A stretch of DNA of 5,767 nucleotides from Caulobacter sp. (lineage in GTDB: Bacteria; Pseudomonadota; Alphaproteobacteria; Caulobacterales; Caulobacteraceae). A program made the position numbers and the translations under genes. A model generated the notes under the pieces. It saw nothing but the letters and a program-made list of their open reading frames with translations. It ran no database searches and had not been told where the DNA came from. Location of the stretch: positions 1 through 5,767 of the forward strand of contig JACMOF010000200.1 of the NCBI GenBank assembly GCA_014378155.1, read 5' to 3'. Numbering within the stretch: the first letter of the stretch is position 1; the number at the start of each line of letters is the position of its first letter. Below are positions 1 through 5,729 of this stretch, one piece after another.

Positions 1-140
1 GCCGCTTCGGCTCGACTGCGGCCTTCATAAACCGCCGCCAGCGCCAGCAGGCGCCGCACCTGATCTGGATCCTTGGCCCGCGCCGCCAGCCGACGGGTCC
101 GCGCCGCGTCATAATCGACCCGAAGCTTGATGGCGGACAT
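1..140 (-). CDS. IS630-family transposase, N-terminal fragment cut by the window edge
   Basis: The minus strand reads MSAIKLRVDYDAARTRRLAA, followed by an alanine/arginine-rich helical stretch ending in GRSRAEA at the window edge. This matches the N-terminal helix-turn-helix region of IS630-family transposases common in Alphaproteobacteria, which bind the element's terminal inverted repeats. Only about 46 residues are visible, so the catalytic DDE domain lies outside and I cannot tell whether the gene is intact. The ATG start at 140 is supported by a Shine-Dalgarno sequence AAGGGAGA (147-154) six bases upstream. The element's end should lie to the right, within the non-coding stretch before 343, but it cannot be placed without its partner repeat. 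The family call comes from remembered family sequences, not a search. Confidence 0.75.
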   Translation of the reverse strand, partial: MSAIKLRVDYDAARTRRLAARAKDPDQVRRLLALAAVYEGRSRAEA

Positions 141-342
141 CCACAATCTCCCTTGCAACCAGGAGCGTGAATCACTGTCCGGCCAGTCAGGGAATCCTGT
201 CGGAGTCAGAGCTAGGGGCTTTTGGTGTTAGGTGTGAGCTCTCAATAGGTTGTCCATCCGACCCTGACCGGGGAAGCTGGGGTTGCGAAACCTCAGAGTC
301 TCAGGAGGGGTCGGATGGGCGAACCTCGTTGATGGCGCGGTT
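141..342. other. Non-coding stretch between the transposase and the MgtC-like gene
   Basis: Open frames across this stretch have no recognisable protein and poor codon character. It should contain the right-hand end of the IS630-like element and the region downstream of the MgtC/DUF4010 gene. The only clear structure is the inverted repeat at 254-318, listed separately. I see no hairpin followed by a T-run that would serve as an intrinsic terminator for the minus-strand operon. Confidence 0.5.
254..318. repeat. Perfect 11-bp inverted repeat, arms 43 bp apart
   Basis: CCATCCGACCC at 254-264 is the exact reverse complement of GGGTCGGATGG at 308-318. The 43-bp spacer contains CTCAG twice (292-296 and 300-304). 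The arms lie just beyond the stop codon of the MgtC-like gene and about 115 bp upstream of the transposase start. This could be an IS-related end, a small palindromic repeat unit, or a long-loop transcript hairpin. There is no T-run beside either arm, so a standard terminator is unlikely. Confidence 0.6.
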
Positions 343-1671
343 TCAATGGGCCGGCCCCACCCAATCGAGGGCGGTCGCGCCGGTCAAGGCGGCCAGCAAG
401 CCGCCGAGCCAAAGCCCCGCCAGGAGAAGCCCGACGCCGATCGTCACGTGCCACCCATAGGACCGACTTCCCGCAATGAACGCCGTCGGGATCTTGACCG
501 CCATGTTGGTGGTGAGGGTCAGGACAACGCCGAGCGCTGCGGCGGCGACGGCCAGGCGGCCTCCCGCCAGCAGCGTCGCCATTGAGACAGAAGCCGCATG
601 GGCGTCGGCGAGCCCCATGACTGCGGTGCCGATGAGCGCGCCAGGGGCTGCAAGCCAGCGGATGAGCAGCTCCGAGGCCAGACTGAAGCCCCCGACCAGC
701 GCGACAAACAACAGCACCGCGCCGCCGTTGAAGGCTCTACCAACGGCTTCCGGCTTCGTGATCGGCTTTGGCGTCCTATGGACCAGCAAGCCGGCATAAA
801 TGAACATCAGGACTGTGGAAAAGCCTAACGGGGCCGCCAGGATGACGACGAGCCTGGGGCTGACGGCGCCAATGATCGCTGCCAGATAACCCAGGCTGCC
901 GATCATGGACGCAACCGCGCCGGCGGCGCTCGCCGCGGCCAGGTCGGGTTGATCTTTGGATCTTGCGCCCATGGCCGCCACTGCGGCCGTGCTGGACACC
1001 AGGCCTCCGGCTAGGCCGGCGACAAGCAGCCCATATCGCCCGCCGAGGAGACGCTGGGCGACATAGCCGAGGAAATTGAGCGCCATCGCAACGACGGCCA
1101 GTCGCCAGAGCGTAAACGGGTTGAGCAATCCGAACGGATCGATCGCCCGATTGGGCAAGAGGGGGAGAATGACGATGGCGGCGATCGCCAAGGTCAGGGC
1201 GTCGAGCAGTTCCTGATCCGTGATCCGTTCGCGCACGAAGCGATGCAGTTGAACCCGAAACGCCAGAAGCGCCGCCACCACGACTCCCGCTTCCAAGGCA
1301 ACGGCGGGTCTGGTCTGCGCCAGCACCCCGAGGACGTAGGTCACGACAAGCGCCACCTCGCCGGTGAGCCCGGGATCCTTGCGATCCCCAAGAGCGTAGG
1401 CTGTCAGCGCGCCGATGGCGACAAAACTTCCCGCCACCAGGATAAGACCCGTATTGCCGATCAGGGCGGCGACGCCGCCCAGCAGGCCAACAAGCGCAAA
1501 GGTGCGCAGCCCCGCAGGCGAGCGTGATGCCCCCTCGCCCTTGCGGCGTTCGCGCTCCAGCCCAATCAGCAGTCCGACAGCCAAGGCGACAAGCAGCGGC
1601 CATTCCGGTCGGCTCAACAAGGGCGCCGCGTCAGCGGGCGACATTTGGCGATGCCGAAGAAGCGCTGGCAT
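343..1671 (-). CDS. MgtC/SapB-family membrane protein with a DUF4010 domain
   Basis: This 442-residue protein is very hydrophobic and should sit in the inner membrane with many helices. Residues about 24-145 form an MgtC/SapB-like domain with the signature GLLIGLERERR (33-43) followed by AGLRTFALVG (53-62). Residues about 190-405 match DUF4010, with GGLVSSTAAVAAMGARS (222-238), GLADAHAASVSMA (353-365) and TNMAVKIPTAFIAGSRSY (388-405). The substrate is unknown; MgtC itself is linked to magnesium stress and F-ATPase control, but that should not be transferred to this two-domain type. The gene is the last of a minus-strand unit and overlaps the end of the ParB-like gene. The start is uncertain: ATG at 1671 overlaps that gene by 41 bases, while an in-frame ATG at 1644 (MSPADAAPLL) overlaps by 14, and neither has a good ribosome binding site. 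Confidence 0.88.
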   Translation of the reverse strand: MPALLRHRQMSPADAAPLLSRPEWPLLVALAVGLLIGLERERRKGEGASRSPAGLRTFALVGLLGGVAALIGNTGLILVAGSFVAIGALTAYALGDRKDPGLTGEVALVVTYVLGVLAQTRPAVALEAGVVVAALLAFRVQLHRFVRERITDQELLDALTLAIAAIVILPLLPNRAIDPFGLLNPFTLWRLAVVAMALNFLGYVAQRLLGGRYGLLVAGLAGGLVSSTAAVAAMGARSKDQPDLAAASAAGAVASMIGSLGYLAAIIGAVSPRLVVILAAPLGFSTVLMFIYAGLLVHRTPKPITKPEAVGRAFNGGAVLLFVALVGGFSLASELLIRWLAAPGALIGTAVMGLADAHAASVSMATLLAGGRLAVAAAALGVVLTLTTNMAVKIPTAFIAGSRSYGWHVTIGVGLLLAGLWLGGLLAALTGATALDWVGPAH

Positions 1672-2290
1672 CCAGGTTCCAATGTGGTTCTGCCATCCAG
1701 CCCGGTAGGCCGCGAGCCGCCGGTGTTCTCGCTAGGCTAAGCGCTCGACCAAGCGCCCACTCGAAATCCATGGCGACGGCACTGAAAATACGACGGCGCA
1801 GGAAATCCGCCCAGGCGAACTCGCAGAAAGGCGTCGATCTTTTGGCGAAGCCGCCGGCCCGTCGAAGCGCGCTGGCCAAACTCCGAAAGGGGTCATCGCG
1901 GGGGTCGTCGATCTCTGCGGGAATCTCGCCGAAGGCTCGGCGTCGTCCCGCCGCGTCATAGGGATGGCACCACCCCCTGGCGTCAAGAACCCGCCAAAAG
2001 TCATCGGGCCGAAGGGCAGTGAAATCCGCGATCGGCCGAATGAGGACCTCATGCACGCCCTCTTCCCCGACCGCGCGCACAAGATGGTGGCGATCGACTA
2101 GGTACATCACCCCCGCCGGTCCTCGGACGATGGGCACGACCAGACGCGGCGCGCCCCGCAGTCCCTCTTTTCGAATGCGAGATCGCCACCGGAGGCGCTT
2201 TTGCGCCACCTCCCGGAGGCCCACGGTCATCTGTGTGGGATGTAAGTCGGCTATGGGTGCCCAGTCTGGTCTAGGAGGCGGGCTTGTCAT
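1631..2290 (-). CDS. ParB-like protein (ParBc_2-type putative nuclease family)
   Basis: This 219-residue soluble protein matches the small stand-alone ParB-like family (Pfam ParBc_2, described as putative ParB-like nuclease). The N-terminus has the family pattern DLHPTQMTVGLREV (15-28) and the basic stretch KRLRWRSRIRK. YLVDRHHLVRAV (63-74) resembles the conserved D-x-HH-x3-A core. GWCHPYDAAGRRR (106-118) and DDPFRSLASALRRAGGFAK (132-150) are further family blocks, followed by FCEFAWADFLRRR (155-167). Length fits the family. No biochemical role is established for this type to my knowledge, so nuclease activity is only a family label. The ATG at 2290 overlaps the TGA of the upstream cupin frame as TGATG, suggesting translational coupling. 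Its own Shine-Dalgarno is weak. The same reading frame continues upstream into cupin sequence, but that is a result of the cupin frameshift, not a longer N-terminus. Confidence 0.82.
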   Translation of the reverse strand: MTSPPPRPDWAPIADLHPTQMTVGLREVAQKRLRWRSRIRKEGLRGAPRLVVPIVRGPAGVMYLVDRHHLVRAVGEEGVHEVLIRPIADFTALRPDDFWRVLDARGWCHPYDAAGRRRAFGEIPAEIDDPRDDPFRSLASALRRAGGFAKRSTPFCEFAWADFLRRRIFSAVAMDFEWALGRALSLARTPAARGLPGWMAEPHWNLDASASSASPNVAR

Positions 2291-2733
2291 CAGAGTCTCG
2301 ACGACGTGTGGATTTCGCCGACCACGGCGATTCCGTCGTCTGCCGTCAAAGTGCTCATCACTGGCCTCGGCGTCGGCCTTGGTTGGGTGGACCACGCCGT
2401 CACGGTGTCGAGGCGGCGCATAGAGCGTGTACAGCTTGAGCGACCTCGACCCAGTATTGATAATGTTGTGGCTCGCGCCGGCCGGCACGATGATCGCCTC
2501 ATCCCGCTGATCTTGGAGCGCTTGCCGTCGATCCAGACCTCGCGTTTGCCCTTTTCCGCGCGGAAAGACTGGTCGTGTCCGACGTGCGTCTCCGCACCGA
2601 TCTCTTGGTTCGGCTTCAGCGCTATCAGCACGAGTTGCAGATGCTTTCCTGTGTAACGGACGCGCCGGAAGGCCGCGTTTTCTAAGGTCAAATCCTTGAT
2701 GCCGTCGACAAAGCCTTTCACGAGATTCCTCAT
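2290..2733 (-). pseudogene. Cupin-domain protein gene broken by two apparent single-base losses
   Basis: The frame from ATG 2733 reads MRNLVKGFVDGIKDLTLENA and on to WIDGKRSKIS, the first half of a small cupin family of about 125-135 residues (mannose-6-phosphate-isomerase-like). Metal-site candidates are H50 and H53. At about 2503-2505 (a GGG) homology jumps to another frame, which continues DEAIIVPAGASHNIINTG and LKLYTLYAPP to EHFDG. At about 2331 it jumps again: the family ending KTTE appears only in the third frame. Each jump fits loss of one base. As written, the first frame ends with unrelated sequence at TGA 2290-2292, overlapping the ParB-like start. The second conserved cupin motif is therefore not translated in frame, and the product should be non-functional unless these are sequencing errors. 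An AGGAGG lies 19 bases before the ATG, too far to be ideal, and an in-frame TGA excludes an earlier start. Confidence 0.78.
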
Positions 2734-2997
2734 AGGATAGCGTCAGCGGTCGCCTCCTGGTTGGCGGCTGTTGGGGTCATTGCTGGGCGTGCAGTCGTCG
2801 GCGCGACCTCCCCGAAATCAATATGCGTTCACCATTCGTCCTGAACTTGGGCGCCTTGTCGTTGACCGAAACCATGGGCGGGGTGCAACGACGCATCTGA
2901 CCCCAGGCGCGGTGGCCGAAACAAATCAGGTTGGCGGAGGCATAACTAGGCGCGGTGCTATGAGTTGAGCGTCCAAGGGCGCGATCGAAGGTGCAGA
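2734..2997. other. Non-coding stretch upstream of the cupin gene and downstream of dodecin
   Basis: No recognisable protein is encoded on either strand, although short open frames exist. It should carry the promoter for the cupin-ParB-MgtC unit and the 3' end of the dodecin transcript. I find no convincing -35/-10 pair, no second FNR-type palindrome and no hairpin with a T-run. The AGGAGG at 2753-2758 (minus strand) is the only clear signal, at non-optimal distance from the cupin ATG. Confidence 0.5.
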
Positions 2998-3207
2998 TCA
3001 ACTCTCGTCTTCGACAGCGAAGGTGATCTTCGCATTGACCCGGTACTTGTCGATGCGACCGTTTTTGACGGTAGCCTGCAGATTCTCAATGTAGATCGAG
3101 CGGATGTGGCGCAGGGTCCGCGCCGCGTCATCGACCGCTTGTTTGGCTGCGTCTTCCCATCCGTCAGATGATTCCGCCAGTACCTCTACGACCTTGAGTA
3201 TCGACAT
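2998..3207 (-). CDS. Dodecin family protein (flavin-binding, Tyr-type)
   Basis: This 69-residue protein begins MSILKVVEVLAESSDGWEDA and matches dodecins in length and pattern: a first strand, one helix (about 16-33), then two long strands ending in RVNAKITFAVEDES. Dodecins assemble into hollow dodecamers that store or quench flavins, mainly riboflavin and its breakdown products. In GAWV-type bacterial dodecins the flavin-stacking aromatic is Trp; here the aligned position is Y39 in RSIYIENL, so flavin affinity may be weaker or the ligand different. The ATG at 3207 is fixed by AGGAGG five bases upstream; the longer in-frame extension to 3537 has no dodecin homology. The gene appears to have its own promoter with an FNR/FixK-type box, pointing to induction at low oxygen. 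Confidence 0.92.
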   Translation of the reverse strand: MSILKVVEVLAESSDGWEDAAKQAVDDAARTLRHIRSIYIENLQATVKNGRIDKYRVNAKITFAVEDES

Positions 3208-3212
3208 AAAAG

Positions 3213-3218
3213 CCTCCT
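3213..3218 (-). promoter_or_regulatory. Strong Shine-Dalgarno of the dodecin gene
   Basis: The minus strand reads AGGAGG followed by CTTTT and then ATG. It is the best ribosome binding site in the window and decides the dodecin start at 3207 over an in-frame extension of 110 residues. Confidence 0.85.
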
Positions 3219-3226
3219 GTCCGTTC

Positions 3227-3243
3227 GTCGGCGACGCGCCGAC
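3227..3243 (-). promoter_or_regulatory. Perfect 7-bp stem-loop in the dodecin leader
   Basis: On the minus strand GTCGGCG and CGCCGAC flank a three-base loop. If transcription starts near 3246, as the promoter signals suggest, this hairpin occupies about +4 to +20 of the mRNA, ending eight bases before the Shine-Dalgarno. A hairpin at the extreme 5' end often stabilises a transcript. It has no following T-run, so it is unlikely to be a terminator for the upstream gene. Confidence 0.55.
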
Positions 3244-3245
3244 AG

Positions 3246-3293
3246 AGACGGGAAAGTAGGTGGCCAACGACGGATCGCATTGACCAAGATCAA
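3246..3293 (-). promoter_or_regulatory. FNR/FixK-type box and class II-like promoter for dodecin
   Basis: On the minus strand TTGATCTTGGTCAA (3280-3293) fits the FNR/FixK/Anr consensus TTGAT-N4-ATCAA with one change, in the second half-site (GTCAA). TACTTT lies 21 bases downstream (3253-3258) as a candidate -10, placing the start near 3246 and the box centre at about -40.5. The usual activating position for class II FNR/CRP-family sites is -41.5. The -10 matches only three of six consensus bases, which is expected of an activator-dependent promoter. Regulation by oxygen is inferred from the site alone; no regulator gene is in the window. Confidence 0.62.
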
Positions 3294-3400
3294 ACCCGCC
3301 ATATGGGGGATTTGAAATCATCGCGGGGAGTGGCGACGAATTGCGAGTGGTCGGGGGGCAGTCTAGGATTTGGAGATGTTCGGTCTCAGGTTGGGCCCAT

Positions 3401-3706
3401 CTATTTCCCAGACGGTGGTCGCGCGGCGGCGGCGGGGCCCTCAGTCTGTCGGCGACGGCGCTGAGTGACGACGACGGCGCCAGCGAGCAACAGGCCTCCG
3501 AACATCGCGATAGCCCTCTTAGGCCGCGCGGCCGCATAGGCGACGAACCGATCCAGGAGCTTCACCAGAGCAACGGGCGCGAAGGCCAGTGCGTCCCCAA
3601 TATCTTCGCGCGTATCGGAAAGATCATGGGTCAAGCGATAGGCGACATCGCGAATAGCGGGGATGAGCTCGTCTAAGTCTTCATGTTTTTCGGGGTCCGA
3701 CTCCAT
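3401..3706 (-). CDS. Small single-pass membrane protein of unknown function
   Basis: This 101-residue protein starts at ATG 3706, chosen because GAGGGA (3712-3717) sits five bases upstream; the open frame extends further but without support. The N-terminal half (about 9-58) is charged and helical (DLDELIPAIRDVAYRLTHDL, then DTREDIGDAL). A basic turn ARPKRA leads into one membrane helix at about 64-81 (MFGGLLLAGAVVV), followed by QRRRR and a low-complexity Ala/Pro tail ending at 3401. The layout of a helical soluble part, a C-terminal membrane helix and basic residues recalls ElaB/YqjD (DUF883) ribosome- or envelope-associated proteins, but I do not recognise a true family match. It lies upstream of dodecin in the same direction with a 193-bp gap that contains the dodecin promoter, so the two are probably separate transcripts. 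Confidence 0.65.
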   Translation of the reverse strand: MESDPEKHEDLDELIPAIRDVAYRLTHDLSDTREDIGDALAFAPVALVKLLDRFVAYAAARPKRAIAMFGGLLLAGAVVVTQRRRRQTEGPAAAARPPSGK

Positions 3707-3717
3707 CCCAATCCCTC

Positions 3718-3788
3718 GTTTCAGAAACCGCGACCAACTCGCGGTGGACTCTCGCAGAGGTACCTTAAACCCTTCTGGATCAGATCCA
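3718..3788. promoter_or_regulatory. Cluster of three dyads upstream of the 101-aa membrane protein gene
   Basis: Three perfect inverted repeats lie within 71 bases: GTTTC-A-GAAAC (3718-3728), ACCGCGA-CCAAC-TCGCGGT (3727-3745, 7-bp arms, 5-base loop) and TGGATC-A-GATCCA (3776-3788). The middle one can form an RNA hairpin ending 20 bases before the ATG at 3706. The first and third have one-base centres, so they suit protein binding to DNA better than RNA folding. No sigma factor consensus is clear between them. The third dyad is close to the point where phospholipase D homology begins on the other strand. Confidence 0.45.
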
Positions 3789-3789
3789 T

Positions 3790-4923
3790 ACCTGCGGAGC
3801 CCCTTCGAGGATCGCCGGGTCTTTCGCGGCACCAACGTCAAGTTCGTGCTGGACGGCAGGCCGCCGGTCGGCGCCTGTCATCACCAGAAGATGATCGTCG
3901 TCGACGACGCCCTGGCGTTCTGCGGCGGCGGCGACATCGGACCCGATCGCTGGGACACTCCCCAGCACCTGGGCGACGGTCCTCGCCGCGAGAAGACCCG
4001 GCGTGACAACAAGGACTTCGACAGCCGCCACGAGGTGATGGGCCTGGTCGACGGCGAGGCCGCCGCAAATCTCGGCGAGCTGTTTCGCGACCGTTGGCGA
4101 CGCGCGACGGGCGAGACGCTGCAGCCCTGCCCGCCGGTCAAAAGCCCTCGCTGGCCCGGCCCCATCCCGCCGGCCTTCCATGATATCACCGCCGGGATCT
4201 CCCGCACTGGGGCGGCTTGGAAGAACTATCCGCAAGTCAGGGAAAACGAGGCCCTGCACATCGCTTCGATCCGGGCGGCCAAGGCCTGCATCTATATGGA
4301 GAACCAGTATTTCACCTCGCCGCTGATCGCCGCCGAACTGGCCAAGCGGCTGAAGGAGGCCGAAGGCCCCGAGGTGATCCTGGTCTCGACCGAGCATTCG
4401 CCCAGCTATTTCGACCAGTTGACCATGGACAAGACCCGCCTGGTGTTCATCCAGACGCTGACCTCGGCCGACCGTCACGGACGCTTACGGGTCTACAGCC
4501 CGGTGACGGGACCCTGGGCCGCACCATCATCGTCCACGCCAAGCTGACGATCATCGACGATGTGCTGCTGCGGATCGGCTCGGCCAATATCAACAATCGC
4601 TCGATGGGCTTCGACACCGAATGCGACCTGTCGCTGGAGGCCTGCGCGACACGCTGCTGGCCCACTGGCTGGGCTGTGTCGAAGACGACCTTAAGGCGGC
4701 GATCAAGGGCGCCGCGAGCGTCGGCGAGGCGCTCGATTGCCTTCGCAACGCCGGCTATTGCCGGCTTCGCCCGATCGCGCCGACGCCGCTGAAGCCCCTG
4801 GCGGCCTTCATCGCCGTCCATCACCTGGGTGACCCGATCGGCCCCGAGGATTCCTGGCGGCCCTGGAAACGCCGAGAGACCGCCAAGGCCGAGGCGGCCA
4901 AGGCGCGGCGGCCGGCGGACTAG
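3790..4923 (+). pseudogene. Phospholipase D-family gene remnant: N-terminus missing, frame broken at two places
   Basis: The family covers phospholipase D, cardiolipin synthase and related phosphatidyltransferases with two HKD motifs. Homology starts near 3796 (RRVFRGTNVKFVLDGRPPVG). Motif 1 is at 3882-3905 (H-Q-K-MIVV-D), then AFCGGGDIGPDRWDTPQH, and ENQYFTSPLIAAELAKRL near 4300. At about 4508-4510 (GGG) the frame shifts by the equivalent of one lost base, and motif 2 (HAKLTIID, 4535-4558) and GSANINNRSMGFDTECDL lie in the second frame. Near 4637-4644 a second break joins LSLEA to GLRDTLLAHWLG in the third frame, apparently also losing several residues. The tail ends at TAG 4921-4923. No single frame contains both HKD motifs, so activity is not expected. 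About 120-130 N-terminal residues of the family are absent. An ATG at 3663 is in frame but lies inside the opposite-strand gene and encodes no family sequence. Confidence 0.85.
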
Positions 4924-5003
4924 CCCGGCACGCGTGTCGGAGCCAGGTCCCCATCGGATTGGCCCGTTAAAAGGCCGTGCCGCCGCGCCGACGACGCGAT
5001 CGA
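4924..5003. other. Convergent intergenic region
   Basis: Eighty bases separate the end of the phospholipase D remnant (plus) from the end of the hemolysin III gene (minus). It contains a 16-bp near-palindrome, CCGGCACGCGTGTCGG (4925-4940, one mismatched pair), right after the TAG. A weak GGCC/GGCC pair flanks CGTTAAAA (about 4961-4976). Either may help end transcription, but neither is a standard stem followed by a T-run. Confidence 0.4.
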
Positions 5004-5648
5004 TCAAACCCGGAGCACCGCCAACAACACGGCGGACCAATGAACGGCGGCGGCGGCGACCACGTGGCCGTGCCAGATGGCGCGGCGATATCGCAGCCGC
5101 TTGTTGGCGTAGTAGCCGACCCCCGCGGTGTAGAGCAGGCCGCCCACGCCCAGGAGGATGACCGGCGCCAAGCCGATGCTGGGAAACATCGGCTTGAGCG
5201 CGACGACGATCAGCCAGCCCAGGGCCAGATAGACCACCACCCAGAACCCCTTGGTGAGCCCCGGCAGGACCAGCTTGGCGGCCGCGCCCAGGATCGCGAT
5301 GGTCCAGACGGCCGTGGTCATGCCCCAGGCCCAGGCGCCGGTGAGGTGCTGGGTGGTGAAGGGCGTGTAGGAGCCGGCGATCATCAGGAAGATGCCGGCA
5401 TGATCCAGCCACCGCAGCACGGGCTGATAGCGCTCGATCGCGAAATTGTAGGCCGTGGACAGACACAGCATCGCCAGAAGGCCCAAGGCGTAGATGATCA
5501 CCGCCCACAGCCTGCCCGCCCCGCCTGCCCCGATCGACAGGCCGATCAACACGCCCGCGCCGAGCAGCGCCAGGCCCAGACCACACAGATGGACGATCAG
5601 GTCGGCGCGCCGGGCGCCGGGCGTTTCATAGTGAGGCTGGATATCCAA
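5004..5648 (-). CDS. Hemolysin III / PAQR-family membrane protein, TTG start
   Basis: This 214-residue protein has about seven membrane helices and matches the bacterial hemolysin III (TrhA/YqfA, PAQR) family in length. Typical segments are LSTAYNFA (63-70), RWLDHAGIFLMIAGSYTPFT (79-98), KGFWVVVYLALGWL (133-146) and AIWHGHVVAAAAVHW (190-204). The family is related to eukaryotic adiponectin receptors, and in E. coli it has been linked to membrane-energetics homeostasis; the hemolysin name is historical. Two positions aligned with PAQR zinc ligands differ: SxxxH is S64-T-A-Y-N68, and HxxxH is R189-A-I-W-H193. H193 and H203 are kept. The start is TTG at 5648, six bases after AGGGAG (5655-5660). 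An ATG at 5652 is only two bases from that site and its frame stops after eight codons. It appears to be transcribed separately from the phospholipase remnant, which converges on it. Confidence 0.88.
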   Translation of the reverse strand: MDIQPHYETPGARRADLIVHLCGLGLALLGAGVLIGLSIGAGGAGRLWAVIIYALGLLAMLCLSTAYNFAIERYQPVLRWLDHAGIFLMIAGSYTPFTTQHLTGAWAWGMTTAVWTIAILGAAAKLVLPGLTKGFWVVVYLALGWLIVVALKPMFPSIGLAPVILLGVGGLLYTAGVGYYANKRLRYRRAIWHGHVVAAAAVHWSAVLLAVLRV

Positions 5649-5729
5649 GCATGGCTCCCTGCGGCGAGCGACGTTCAGGCGGTCGGATCAACATCGTCGA
5701 TGCGGCCGTGTCCTGGGCTTTGCGCGCCC

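Noticed and set aside
167..585. Two plus-strand open frames of about 100 residues
   Set aside because: They have no family resemblance, overlap the end of the MgtC-like gene in antisense, and have no good ribosome binding site.
776..1603. Minus-strand open frame of 275 residues inside the MgtC-like gene
   Set aside because: It is a different frame of a clear membrane-protein gene, with low-complexity Arg/Gly/Cys content typical of high-GC shadow frames.
1655..1680. EcfG-type (GGAAC) general stress promoter on the minus strand near 1678
   Set aside because: GGAAC is present, but no GTT follows at the required 16-17 base spacing.
1631..2488. A 285-residue frame read as one cupin-ParB fusion protein
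   Set aside because: Its first 49 residues are the C-terminal part of a cupin whose N-terminal half lies just upstream in another frame. The fusion is a by-product of the frameshifts, and ATG 2290 gives the normal ParB-like length.
2495..2510. Programmed -1 frameshift in the cupin gene
   Set aside because: A -1 shift at GGG would restore the frame, but there is no X-XXY-YYZ slippery heptamer and no clear downstream hairpin, and a second break follows.
2870..2885. A second FNR-type site from TTGACCGAAACCAT
   Set aside because: The second half-site does not match ATCAA or GTCAA.
3780..4478. Minus-strand open frame of 232 residues
   Set aside because: It is antisense to the phospholipase D remnant, whose HKD motifs and family sequence are on the plus strand.
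4961..4976. Intrinsic terminator between the convergent genes
   Set aside because: The GGCC stem is only four base pairs and the A/T-run is in the loop rather than after the stem.
4447..5586. Long minus-strand open frame of 379 residues
   Set aside because: It is an out-of-frame shadow of the hemolysin III gene running into antisense of the phospholipase remnant; it is rich in Arg/Gly with no recognisable domain.
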